Shown here: piece by piece, positions 33,762 to 42,075 of the stretch
How positions within the stretch are numbered: position 1 is the first letter of the stretch
Layout: every line of letters begins with the position of its first letter
Assembly (NCBI GenBank): GCA_964250225.1
Contig: CAXUEY010000011.1
Location: 1-64,000, forward strand
DNA length: 64,000 nt
Origin: Paraktedonobacter sp964250225
Lineage (GTDB): Bacteria; Chloroflexota; Ktedonobacteria; Ktedonobacterales; Ktedonobacteraceae
Direction of reading: 5' to 3'
Notes under the pieces: generated by a model
What the model was told of the DNA's origin: nothing
Seen by the model: only the letters and a program-made list of their open reading frames with translations
Databases searched by the model: none
Made by a program: the position numbers and the translations under genes

Positions 33762-34841
33762 TCATGGTTTCCATAGCACTACAGTAGAATCCTGGCTAGC
33801 GGAGGCTACCTGTTTGTCATCGGGCGACCAGGCCACGGCCCAGACCACGCTTGAATGTTGTTTGTTCATGGCAAGCGTCTGGCCGCTTGTGGAGTCCCAC
33901 ACCTGCACCGTACCGTCAGCGCCGCCCGAAGCGATGCGCTTGCCGTCCGGCGACCAGGCAACGCCAAAGGCGCCATCGCCCCAGGGCACCACGCTGGGAC
34001 CATGCCCCTTATAGGTCAGCAGTGCGCGTCCAGTGGCCACATCCCATACGCTAACCGTATCGGGGGTAGTATTCTGCGCGGTGTTATCGCCCGCTGCTGT
34101 AGCAAGGCGCGTGCCATCGGGCGACCAGGCCACCGCCCACATGGGAGTTTTATGATCACCCAGGGTCGCGAGCATCTGACCGGTTGAAGCATTCCAGATT
34201 TGCACTGTACCATCCTGACTGGCGGAAGCAATCTCCTTCCCATCGGGCGACCAGGCCACCTGGCGCACACCCTTTGAATGGCCAGTATAGGTCACGAGTG
34301 CCTGACAATTGCTGGCATTCCAGATAATAACTTTGCCATTATCGGAACCGGCTACCACCCGCGTACCATCCGGCGACCAGGCCACACCATAGATCGCATC
34401 CTGCATACCATCACAAGTAGCAATCGTCTGGCCATTACGCGCATCCCAGATGCGTACAGTATCGTCATTGCCGCCAGATACGACGTGCTTGCCATCCGGC
34501 GACCAGGCCACTGCCCAGACATAGCTACTATGGTTGGTATAATTGACCTGCCTCTGGCCATTTGTAGCGTTCCAGACCTGCACGGTATAATCATCGCTAG
34601 CGCTGGCAAGCTGTTTGCCGTCCGGCGACCAGGCCAATCCGACAACGCCACCAGAGTGACCGCTATAGGTACCGGTAAAGGGGGGCGATGTTGGAGTAGG
34701 AAGAGGCGAAAATGGCGTCGCAGTAGGCGTGGGCGTGGTATTTGCCTGAGGCGTTGATGAGGCGCAGGCAGTGAACAACAGCATCAGCATGAAGCTCAGG
34801 ATTAATTGAGATACGGTGCGAATTAAAGATAACCTATACAT
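33762..34841 (-). CDS. WD40 seven-blade lipoprotein
   Basis: 359 residues. A signal peptide ends in the lipobox LLFTAC (Cys near 26), so it is an extracytoplasmic lipoprotein, and a Thr/Pro linker (about 32-55) follows. Seven WD40 repeats can be counted, nearly all with VAWSPDGK/TR and closing VQVWN or VRIWD, enough for one closed propeller. It lies 49 bases downstream of a sigma factor gene on the same strand. Unlike the other two propeller partners it has no cytoplasmic part. Ligand unknown. Confidence 0.85.
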   Translation of the reverse strand: MYRLSLIRTVSQLILSFMLMLLFTACASSTPQANTTPTPTATPFSPLPTPTSPPFTGTYSGHSGGVVGLAWSPDGKQLASASDDYTVQVWNATNGQRQVNYTNHSSYVWAVAWSPDGKHVVSGGNDDTVRIWDARNGQTIATCDGMQDAIYGVAWSPDGTRVVAGSDNGKVIIWNASNCQALVTYTGHSKGVRQVAWSPDGKEIASASQDGTVQIWNASTGQMLATLGDHKTPMWAVAWSPDGTRLATAAGDNTAQNTTPDTVSVWDVATGRALLTYKGHGPSVVPWGDGAFGVAWSPDGKRIASGGADGTVQVWDSTSGQTLAMNKQHSSVVWAVAWSPDDKQVASASQDSTVVLWKP

Positions 34842-34890
34842 AGATGTGATTTCCTTATCTTGTTGCGATATACGACAGAAGGCAGCGCGA

Positions 34891-36123
34891 TTATTCTTTG
34901 ATAGCTTCCATCGCTTGAACAGTACCAGGTTGGATGAGGAGCGACAGGCGCGCTACACTCACAGCATCAGCCAACCGTACCCGGATCACCGAACTACCCG
35001 CGTGCTCTACCAGATCTTCTGGCTCGGTAATCCAACGCGGATGTTGTTGCATAAACTGAACAGCGGCGGGGTGAACCAGGCTGGCTGACATCACACTGGA
35101 GAGGGGATATTTTCCACAACGAGGGCAATCGATGAGCAGGCAATACCGTTGGAAGTACGGCGGCCCGAAATTCAACTGCTCAATCGCGCGGGCTTTCAGC
35201 TCGCTCCCACAGATAGGGCATGTCGGCGAGTTGCTTTCCATGACCTGAGTACACAGATGCGCAACCATCTGGATACCTCGTTTCATTGCCGGGCGGAAAG
35301 AGCGTAATTTTCCGAGAGAACCCAGGTCATTGAAATCCACAATTGTAGAGGAACAGCCAGGGCAATTCATTAACAGCGTCACGCTCCCGTTGTCCTGCTC
35401 GTGAAAATAGCCATAGAGGCGGTGACGACCACAGAGAAAACACCAGAGGCGTGATTTGCGCCATCCTTCAGCCATTGGCCTATCGAGCGCGAGGTCAAAG
35501 GTCTGGGCCTCATCGCGCAGTGTGCTGCTGAGTAACTCGCGCAATTGCTGACGCGCTCGATGCAGACGCACCTCAAGCGCATTGACACTCAGGCCCAGGC
35601 GTGGAGCCACTTCCGCTGGCGGAAGTTCGGCCAGGTAGCACAGTTCGAGGGCTACACGCGTTGTCGGAGGCAGATACGCCATAGCATGATCCAGGAGCGT
35701 GGCCAGATCCTGGTGCTCCAGTTCCTCAGCGGGATCAGGCGCCAGTGGATCGATGATATCCCTGCCACCATCCTCCTGACCATTTCCCGTCTCATCGGCC
35801 TGCGCAAAGTGCGAAAGACTCTCCTGACGCAAATCAGTACGGCTGGCCCTGCGCCACCAGCGCAAGCAAACGTTACGACAAATCCCATTCAGCCAGATAT
35901 GGAAGCGAGCGGGATCGCGCAAATAGGCCAGATGCTGCCAGGCCTCAACCATCGTTTCCTGAATAACATCTTCTATCAGATCAGGCGCGATGCCCTGCCC
36001 ACGCGCAACCGATACCAGACGCGGGCGCGCAGCGGCAAGAAGCCTCTCTAATTCTTCCGCAATCAAGGGTATCTCGTGGTCCGAGGTAAAGCTATCCTGA
36101 GATTCAGCGTGTTCTCTGGGCAT
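34891..36123 (-). CDS. ECF sigma factor with C-terminal zinc-ribbon extension
   Basis: 410 residues. Sigma region 2 (about 25-105, DVIQETMVEAWQHLAYLRDPARFHIWLNGICRN) and region 4 (about 155-205, LSVNALEVRLHRARQQLREL) occupy the first half. The second half is an unusual extension with four CxxC knuckles (CFLCG, CPGC, CPICG, CPRCG; about 225-355), suggesting two zinc ribbons, then a tail of about 60 residues. ATG 36123 follows AGGAGACC. Long C-terminal extensions are known in some ECF groups, where they regulate the sigma factor itself; here the zinc sites could sense metal or redox state. Confidence 0.85.
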   Translation of the reverse strand: MPREHAESQDSFTSDHEIPLIAEELERLLAAARPRLVSVARGQGIAPDLIEDVIQETMVEAWQHLAYLRDPARFHIWLNGICRNVCLRWWRRASRTDLRQESLSHFAQADETGNGQEDGGRDIIDPLAPDPAEELEHQDLATLLDHAMAYLPPTTRVALELCYLAELPPAEVAPRLGLSVNALEVRLHRARQQLRELLSSTLRDEAQTFDLALDRPMAEGWRKSRLWCFLCGRHRLYGYFHEQDNGSVTLLMNCPGCSSTIVDFNDLGSLGKLRSFRPAMKRGIQMVAHLCTQVMESNSPTCPICGSELKARAIEQLNFGPPYFQRYCLLIDCPRCGKYPLSSVMSASLVHPAAVQFMQQHPRWITEPEDLVEHAGSSVIRVRLADAVSVARLSLLIQPGTVQAMEAIKE

Positions 36124-36251
36124 AGGTCTCCTACAATAGAATGACGTCATTTTCTCACATCATTACGTCGCACCAAACAGAGATTTTCTTACATATTTTT
36201 TGCAGGGCGAGCGTAAAAAAAAAGCGCGTAGTAAAATACAGCGTATGAACG

Positions 36252-36294
36252 CCAGGGAACAGAGTACACCAATTTGGCGCACTCTGTTCCCTGG
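36252..36294 (-). terminator. Terminator hairpin after the GyrI-like gene
   Basis: A 14-bp perfect stem, CCAGGGAACAGAGT (36252-36265) with ACTCTGTTCCCTGG (36281-36294), lies just after the stop of the GyrI-like gene. A run of T (minus strand) further downstream completes a terminator ahead of the sigma factor gene. Confidence 0.75.
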
Positions 36295-36311
36295 ATGCCT
36301 GGATTTAGAGG

Positions 36312-36791
36312 TTAACACTTCTCAATGGGAAACTGGATCTCCGTCACATACTTCGCCTGGTCGCCGCCGCGCTCGTATTCGAGGTTGAGTTCGCGCACAT
36401 AGCTGACGGTCTGGTAGCCATTGGCCTCGATCCAGCGAAAGGCGGCGCCGTAGGCCTGGTACATCGTGCTGAATGGGCCGTGGTGGACAACCACCGCGAC
36501 GGTTTCGTACGCGGGCAGTTCGCAGACCTCAACGTGTGCATCACCGGCGAGCGAGCCTGTGAAGGGCATGCACGCACCTACCTCGAAGTTTTGCTCGCAG
36601 TGTCCCTCCACATAGTAGACAGCAGTAGAGGGATCAATGGGGGTCGCGCCGTGCTGAGAGATGTAGTTTCCCACCTGATCGAAGGTGCGATCAAGCACGG
36701 GTCCAATATGCTCAAGATCGGGTACAATAGCGCGTACCTGCGCAACGCGCAACGGGGCAACTTTTTTGACAATCACATCGTAAGCGGGCAT
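36312..36791 (-). CDS. GyrI-like/AraC effector-binding domain protein
   Basis: 159 residues of the stand-alone GyrI-like (SOUL/AraE_bind) fold. It begins YDVIVKKVAPLRVAQVRAIVPDLEHIGP, has VYYVEGHCEQNFEVGACMPF in the middle and ends YVTEIQFPIEKC; the glutamate in LNLEYERGGD fits the ligand-binding Glu. These proteins bind small, often toxic, aromatic or cationic compounds; some are hydrolases. ATG 36791 has AAAGGC upstream. It stands alone between a terminator and the tnpB locus. Confidence 0.75.
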   Translation of the reverse strand: MPAYDVIVKKVAPLRVAQVRAIVPDLEHIGPVLDRTFDQVGNYISQHGATPIDPSTAVYYVEGHCEQNFEVGACMPFTGSLAGDAHVEVCELPAYETVAVVVHHGPFSTMYQAYGAAFRWIEANGYQTVSYVRELNLEYERGGDQAKYVTEIQFPIEKC

Positions 36792-36805
36792 AAAGATCTG
36801 CCTTT

Positions 36806-38028
36806 CTAAAAGCGTTGAAACGTGTCCAACACCTCGTCGATTGCGGTGAAAACATCCGCACACCGCACGGAATCGTCCGTGTGTGGCCCAAGCCGGGCAA
36901 GAAACCTCGCAAGGATGTTGACGGCACTATTCTCGTCGCGATCCATCACGAGTCCACATTTCGGGCAACGATATGTCCGTTTCCACAAGGGCATGTCTTG
37001 CAGATTGCCACAACAACTGCACATCTTGGACGTGTTGCGCTCATCTAGAAACTGAAGCTCTTTCCCAGAGAGACGGCATTTGTAGAGCAACATTTGGACA
37101 AAGGCGTAGACCCCCAATCGTTGTACACCGCTCGGTTTTTGTGACGGTTAGGGTGCTCCTTTGCGTGCTCTGTCATCGCCATCTGTCGTTGGGATAAATC
37201 TCCGACCACCACGGTTCTCTCAACCAGTGTGTGGGCGATTAAATGCGAGGCTTTATGCAAGCTATCGCGTTGTTTGTTGCGCTTCTTCTGGGATACACGC
37301 TGATAGGCCTGGCATAAACGGCGATAGCGCTTTGAGCCTTTCTTGCAGCGGTCTCGCCTCGAACGGATCTTGTCGAGTTGTTTATTATACCACCGTCCGC
37401 CTTTGAATCCGCCAATATGGTAAAAACGGCCCTGTTCATTGACACCAGTTGCCAACGTCTTGATCCCCAGATCAATCGCAAGTACCCCATTGTGCTCACG
37501 GGTTCCCTCTGGTTTCTCATAGGTAAAGGATGCGTAGTAGTGGCCCTGGGCATTCCGGGAGATGGCGACTTCTGTGTAGGTGGTAGGCGCGTCCTCCGTG
37601 AGCCTGGCCATCACATCAGGGTAGCGCTTGCTGCGGCCTTTGCCCCCGGTTGGAAGCCTGAGCCACTTTCCTTCGATCTTGATATACATGGCCGGATAGA
37701 TCAAGGTAAAAAAATTCCGACGTGGGCGTACTCGCGGAAATCCGGGCTTTTCGCCCTTCTTCACCCGGCGAAAGAAGGCGCGCATCGCATCGTCCAGGCG
37801 AAAGTAGACTTCTGCGAGACATTTACCATAGACAAAGCGTAGTTCAGGGTCATGCGCTTTACTGACTTGCAGGGTCTTCTTGGCTTCCTGCCATCCTGGC
37901 CACTGTTCGCCATCCCGTAAGCGCATGACCCACCAGTTGTAGAGCGCACGGCACTTGCCTTGCATCCACTCCAGCGTGGCAGCGTCCTGCTCAGTGACTT
38001 CAAGTCTGATCTTTTTTGCAAGTAACAT
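36806..38028 (-). pseudogene. tnpB: Frameshifted TnpB (IS1341-like), no tnpA partner
   Basis: The first frame (from ATG 38028, AGGAGC upstream) runs about 305 residues to ...AVYNDWG, then loses similarity. The remaining C-terminus (VYAFVQMLLYKC, CSCCG...CPKCG zinc finger, DRDENSAVN) is in the next frame, ending at 36806. The switch is at a run of five G (minus strand; 37111-37115); six G would restore one frame of about 407 residues. RuvC Asp is in LAIDLGIKTL; the middle catalytic position reads VVVGDLSQ rather than VVVEDL. Either a real frameshift or a sequencing error in the homopolymer. No tnpA is present. Confidence 0.8.
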
Positions 38029-38097
38029 CGCGTCTTGCTCCTGTTCTCCCTGCCTGCTTCTGGGAGAGCGCAAGCAGGGACAAGCTATTCATCCTAC

Positions 38098-38241
38098 CTA
38101 CACGGCCTGTTCCGAGCGAAACTGTTCGTGTAGCGAGATGAACAAACGATAGGTTTCGTCGCTGTCCAGGCGCATTCCATTATCAGCGAGATAGGGTGTC
38201 TGCTCATCATTGGCAAGCAGATTCATGCTATTGTCACTCAT
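38098..38241 (-). CDS. Small hypothetical ORF (47 residues)
   Basis: Starts MSDNSMNLLANDEQTPYLADNG and ends HEQFRSEQAV. The frame stays open upstream for about 30 more codons (…LGQHTLFI) without an ATG, so this may be the end of a longer protein with an alternative start or a gene remnant. It is upstream of the tnpB gene. No family recognised. Confidence 0.35.
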   Translation of the reverse strand: MSDNSMNLLANDEQTPYLADNGMRLDSDETYRLFISLHEQFRSEQAV

Positions 38242-38462
38242 GATGAAGAGGGTGTGCTGGCCTAAATCTAGTTCGTGGAGGATCGATACTGCTTCGTGTA
38301 AGAACTGCTGTTCTATAATGTTCCCTTTCTGACATGGTAGAATACCTATGTCCTGAAGTTACTGTCAGGGCCACGGTCTAGGAGTGTTCCAGCACTTGCT
38401 AGACCACCTTGCTCTGATAATTACAAGCCGTTTAAGAGCATCTCGCACACAAGTTATGCTGG

Positions 38463-39344
38463 TTAGGTGTTGAGATGATCTCGATAGGTGAGGATGATCT
38501 GATTGCCCTGCACCTGGACATGGATCGGAGTGACCCCTAGCGGCGTGCGGTAGGTTACATACTGGCATCTCCAGGCGAGAGAGAGCGTTGTACCACGCTG
38601 CTGCTCACTCTCTGTACATGGCCTGGGCAACAATCCCACAGGCTTCTGCGCTGTCAGTTGTGCGCGGGCCGACGCGCGTGCATTGTTCATATCTGCACTG
38701 GTCACATACTGCCTGGTGGAAGCGTCCAGCCCACCTGAAAACGCTAAGAGGTTCTTGACGACCAGGCTGCTGCCATCGTCCTGATTGACCGCACCCGCCG
38801 CGATGTTGCCCGCTGCCCCCGCGGTGACGGTATGCGCTGCGACGGTGGCGACTCCTGCTGCTGGCAATTGTGCCGCCTGGATCGTGACAGCCTCATCAGT
38901 TGTTACCTCGACCCCGCTGCGGCTGGTCACCACAAAGCCCGCGGGGAGCTGCTGAATGATCGACAACCCATTGTAGATCGTGAGGATACCATGCGCCTGG
39001 TGCGCCGGGATCGTGGTCACGCCCGTTGCAACAATGGGGACGCTGGTTTGTAACTGGACGATGGGTAGTGGAATCGCCGGGACGCTGATAGTGCGTGTGA
39101 CATATACAGGGCTATCAGGCACCAGGGTGAACGCTGAGAGCATCAGCATGGCTATACAGCCCATGACCCACTGTTGGACGCGTAGCCAGCGGTCAGTGCG
39201 CTCGTCCTCCTCCTCTGTCCGCTCCGGTTGCTCATCTGGTGGGAGCGGCTCACGGAGCATATAGACATGGATCGTCTCCATCTCATCGTTATCATCTCTG
39301 GCCGGTTCATCCTGGTCATCCTGATAGTCCTGGTATGCGCGCAT
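38463..39344 (-). CDS. Membrane protein with baseplate J-like beta-domain
   Basis: 293 residues. An acidic N-terminal cytoplasmic part (about 1-55) precedes one membrane helix (about 57-78), then a Val/Thr/Ala-rich outer region. The stretch PAGFVVTSRSGVEVTTDEAVTI...TVTAGAAGNIAAGAVN...LLAFSGGLDA (about 130-210) follows the pattern of the phage baseplate J/gp47 family, though the protein is too short to be a true baseplate subunit. It is the last gene of a three-gene operon, with GAGGAGG right before the start. Function unknown. Confidence 0.6.
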   Translation of the reverse strand: MRAYQDYQDDQDEPARDDNDEMETIHVYMLREPLPPDEQPERTEEEDERTDRWLRVQQWVMGCIAMLMLSAFTLVPDSPVYVTRTISVPAIPLPIVQLQTSVPIVATGVTTIPAHQAHGILTIYNGLSIIQQLPAGFVVTSRSGVEVTTDEAVTIQAAQLPAAGVATVAAHTVTAGAAGNIAAGAVNQDDGSSLVVKNLLAFSGGLDASTRQYVTSADMNNARASARAQLTAQKPVGLLPRPCTESEQQRGTTLSLAWRCQYVTYRTPLGVTPIHVQVQGNQIILTYRDHLNT

Positions 39345-39355
39345 ATACGCCTCCT

Positions 39356-40081
39356 CTAACTGCCTGGTTGCCCAGACACAAATTTGGTGCCGTTGTTGAG
39401 ATACACAATCCGCTGATTGACGATCTGGACGATCATATCGGGTTTGCCGTCGCCGTTGACATCCTGAAAGCTGCCCGTCACTGGAACACTCTGCGCATTG
39501 TCGCCGATGATGGGTGGGCCAGTATAGATGATGGCCTTCGAGGGGTCGTCTGCTGGCAGCTCGGTGATGACCACCTTGCCCTTGAGGTTCTCAAAGGTGA
39601 AGTGCGAGGGGTTGGCCGCGCTGTCTCCATTGTGGCCGACCACGGCATCCGTCTGACACGTGCGCGGCATGCCGTATGTTGCATCTAATTGATGCGCTTG
39701 CCACGCGCTGCCTACCCAACTGATCGCCATGAAGAGCAGGATCATAACGATCATGCCCACTCCTGTGGGGAAGAGCCAGTGATGTGAGCGTCTGGCTGGT
39801 CGGCCTGCGTTGAGGAGCAGCGGCGGCTCGTTGTATGCGCGCCTGGTTCTGGGTGGTGGCGGCTCATTGTGCAGCACATAGCGCCGGTTGCCCTGCACGA
39901 TGACGGGCCTCCCCTCGGTGGTGCGCGTTTGATAGCGGATCGTGGAGGTCCCATTGTATCCGGTCCGATACAGGCGCTCATCGTCACTCACATCATCGAC
40001 GGTGGGCGGCACTGCCCGCGTGGTTGCGGTGTGTGTGGGCGCGGGCATGCTGGCGCGCCGGGGAATTGGTTGCCTTTGCAT
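39356..40081 (-). CDS. Single-pass membrane protein with FG-GAP-like end
   Basis: 241 residues: a Pro/Arg/Thr-rich cytoplasmic N-terminus (about 1-100), one membrane helix (about 104-124, FPTGVGMIVMILLFMAISWVG) and an extracellular domain with GSFQDVNGDGKPDMIVQIVNQ near the end, a Ca-type FG-GAP/dockerin-like loop. It starts 3 bases after its upstream neighbour, with a GGAAGGGAAAG ribosome site. Second gene of the operon. Confidence 0.55.
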   Translation of the reverse strand: MQRQPIPRRASMPAPTHTATTRAVPPTVDDVSDDERLYRTGYNGTSTIRYQTRTTEGRPVIVQGNRRYVLHNEPPPPRTRRAYNEPPLLLNAGRPARRSHHWLFPTGVGMIVMILLFMAISWVGSAWQAHQLDATYGMPRTCQTDAVVGHNGDSAANPSHFTFENLKGKVVITELPADDPSKAIIYTGPPIIGDNAQSVPVTGSFQDVNGDGKPDMIVQIVNQRIVYLNNGTKFVSGQPGS

Positions 40082-40084
40082 GGT

Positions 40085-40375
40085 CTATCTTTCCCTTCCT
40101 TCTGGATGACTGAGAGGCCCTCCCATTCCCTTACTATCGCATGGTCCTTTGAGCACAAAGGTAGAGATCCAGCCCACGCAATAGCCAATACTGTACTGCT
40201 CGCGCTCCTGAACGTCCTCCATCTTTTCTTTTAAGATGCCGGTAATATTGTCACTAGTCATGACATACTTTCGCCTATCGATGGTGCAGGCGATATGCCC
40301 GGCCTGGTAGCCATTGATAAACTGTTCGTTATCAACAATGATGTTGCCCTTGCCAATGATGATACGCTGCTCCAT
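40085..40375 (-). CDS. Hypothetical cytoplasmic protein, first gene of the three-gene operon
   Basis: 96 residues, no signal or membrane segment, with two Cys. It begins MEQRIIIGKGNIIVDNEQF and contains QAGHIACTIDRRKYVMTSDNI. A near-perfect ribosome site (AGGAGG, 6 bases before ATG 40375) supports it as real. Not recognised. Confidence 0.55.
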   Translation of the reverse strand: MEQRIIIGKGNIIVDNEQFINGYQAGHIACTIDRRKYVMTSDNITGILKEKMEDVQEREQYSIGYCVGWISTFVLKGPCDSKGMGGPLSHPEGRER

Positions 40376-40688
40376 AGATACCTCCTATTAGCTGCGCTTG
40401 ACGCTAGCTCCAGCAGGCCCTATGATGGGCGCGGTGGGTCTAGCGCGGTGTTAACTACTCCTAGACTTTCCATTGAATGGGTGGTGCTACGAACACCACC
40501 CATCCGTACAACACCGTTTTCCTCTCGTTTTATCGCAAAGAGGCTAAACAACTACCGAATAACTACCATTTACTAATACGTTTAAATTATAACTAACAAT
40601 ATCTTCCATGTCAAGTGCTTTGCTAACATTGCTCCCTACAATCCTGCATGTTACAATAAGTACTAAAATCAACGTTAGGATTAGTGAT
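40376..40688. promoter_or_regulatory. Divergent intergenic region with a strong hairpin
   Basis: 313 bases without a gene. It holds a perfect 10-bp stem, ATGGGTGGTG/CACCACCCAT (40477-40486 and 40494-40503), with a 7-base loop, and becomes AT-rich (40540-40690) toward the plus-strand gene. No T-run follows on either strand, so it is not an obvious terminator. Confidence 0.4.
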
Positions 40689-41492
40689 ATGGCCGAAGAA
40701 ATGATCCCATCAGAACAAGGCATCGCTCTTTATGCTTCAGTGGAACTTTCAGAAAACACCTTTTATCGGCACGCAAGAGAAGGAAAGATTAAAAAATCAT
40801 TGCCAAGTGAGCGACAAAGGGGCGCCTTATACAATCGAAACGACATAGAAAAGATTATCGAGTATGAGAAAACCAAACGGAAGAAGCGGCTAGAAGCAAT
40901 TAGAACCACCAAGGAAGAAGAAAGTCGGACAGATTGGTTTACCGAGGCCGATCTCCCGTACCTCCTTGTGCTCGACTACGAAATGTACGGCATTAGTGAA
41001 TCTCTCGATCTCTCCATATCTTATGGATGGTGGGCAAAAAATCCATATATATGTAGAATGCTCTACAATACAGAAGACCGGAAGGATATATGGGGATATA
41101 TCACGCTGATACCAATGAAAGACGAAACTATTTTTAAACTCTTGAGGCGGGAGATTCATGAACGCGACATTAAACCTGATGACATACTCAACTACGAAGA
41201 TGGAGAGGAGTATCATCTTTATGCTGCATCGGTAGTTATGAAATCGAAGTACAAGAGCTACCTGCGGAATCTAGTAAAAAGTATTTTCAACTATTGGTGT
41301 GATCGATACCCTACCGTCAGGCTCTCCAAAATATACGCTTATGCTGAGAGTAAAGAAGGATGGAACCTGATTAAGCACCTCTTCTTTGCTCCAAGATATG
41401 ACGTTGGGCAAAGAGCCTTTGAACTGGACCTTTCGCAGCCAAATCCCTCACAATTAATAACCTCCTTCCAGGACTGTCTGAAGGAAAGATGA
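40689..41492 (+). CDS. AT-rich protein with N-terminal helix-turn-helix-like part and GNAT-like C-terminus
   Basis: 267 residues from ATG 40689 (TTAGGA upstream). The N-terminus (LYASVELSENTFYRHAREGKIKKSLPSERQRGALYNRNDIEKII) resembles a MerR/excisionase-type winged helix that reads a DNA site. The C-terminal half (about 85-267), with YLLVLDYEMYG, WGYITLIPMKDETIFKLLRREI and LSKIYAYAESKEGWNLIKHL, may be a GNAT-like fold. Base composition and codon use (many ATA, AGA, AAA) are far from the neighbours, which indicates recent transfer. Its 3' end marks the breakpoint of the truncated MerR gene. Confidence 0.55.
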   Translation: MAEEMIPSEQGIALYASVELSENTFYRHAREGKIKKSLPSERQRGALYNRNDIEKIIEYEKTKRKKRLEAIRTTKEEESRTDWFTEADLPYLLVLDYEMYGISESLDLSISYGWWAKNPYICRMLYNTEDRKDIWGYITLIPMKDETIFKLLRREIHERDIKPDDILNYEDGEEYHLYAASVVMKSKYKSYLRNLVKSIFNYWCDRYPTVRLSKIYAYAESKEGWNLIKHLFFAPRYDVGQRAFELDLSQPNPSQLITSFQDCLKER

Positions 41493-41775
41493 AGGCCACC
41501 TGCTGCTCAAGCTCAATGTGCCTGAGTTTGAGCATGCCGCGCACCTGGTCCGGCGTTACATTCTGGTCCAGTAGTTGAGCAATCTGCTCCAGCGCGAGGC
41601 CCATATCTTTGAGGGCCAGGATGCGGTTCAAACGGGTGAGCTGGCTGGTTGAGTAATAACGATAGCCGGTAAATTCATCAACCTGGACAGGCTTGAGCAA
41701 GCCCAGTTCGTCGTAATAGCGCAGGGCTTTGATAGAAACAAGGCTTAACTTTGAGAAATCGCCTATCTTGAGCAT
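41371..41775 (-). pseudogene. Truncated MerR-family regulator
   Basis: 134 codons. The first about 92 residues are a normal MerR DNA-binding domain and coiled coil start: MLKIGDFSKLSLVSIKALRYYDELGLLKP, FTGYRYYSTSQL, then LKLRHIELEQQ. Beyond about 41499 similarity is lost and the frame runs antisense into the AT-rich gene, so the effector-binding domain (GyrI-like in this group) is missing. The break coincides with the end of that gene, suggesting insertion or replacement. Confidence 0.7.
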
Positions 41776-41955
41776 ATGGGTGTTCCCTTTCGCCTGATAC
41801 AGGTTGCTTCATCACTTGTGGTTGTCCAGAAGGCCTTCTGTTCACAGAAACAATCATACATGCTGCTGTTACGGGAGAGTCAAGAGGTTTTTGCGAGTTC
41901 AGATTTTTGGACAAAAACTATCCTGGCCGTGTAACTCAGAAGCGGATATACTAAA

Positions 41956-42024
41956 GTACATCTCAGGAACAGACTTTTTCTGGCATGGATAGCAGAAGGT
42001 ACATCTCAGGAACAGGCTTTTTTC
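41956..42024. repeat. Pair of 25-bp direct repeats
   Basis: GTACATCTCAGGAACAG-A/G-CTTTTT occurs at 41956-41980 and 41999-42024, 43 bases apart, just upstream of the P1 peptidase gene. The two are almost identical. The rest of the 300-base interval 41776-42075 shows no other feature. Confidence 0.7.
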
Positions 42025-42075
42025 AGAAGATGCTTGAATACAGGGGAGCTTGAAGGAGAGAGAGACATACCGGCG

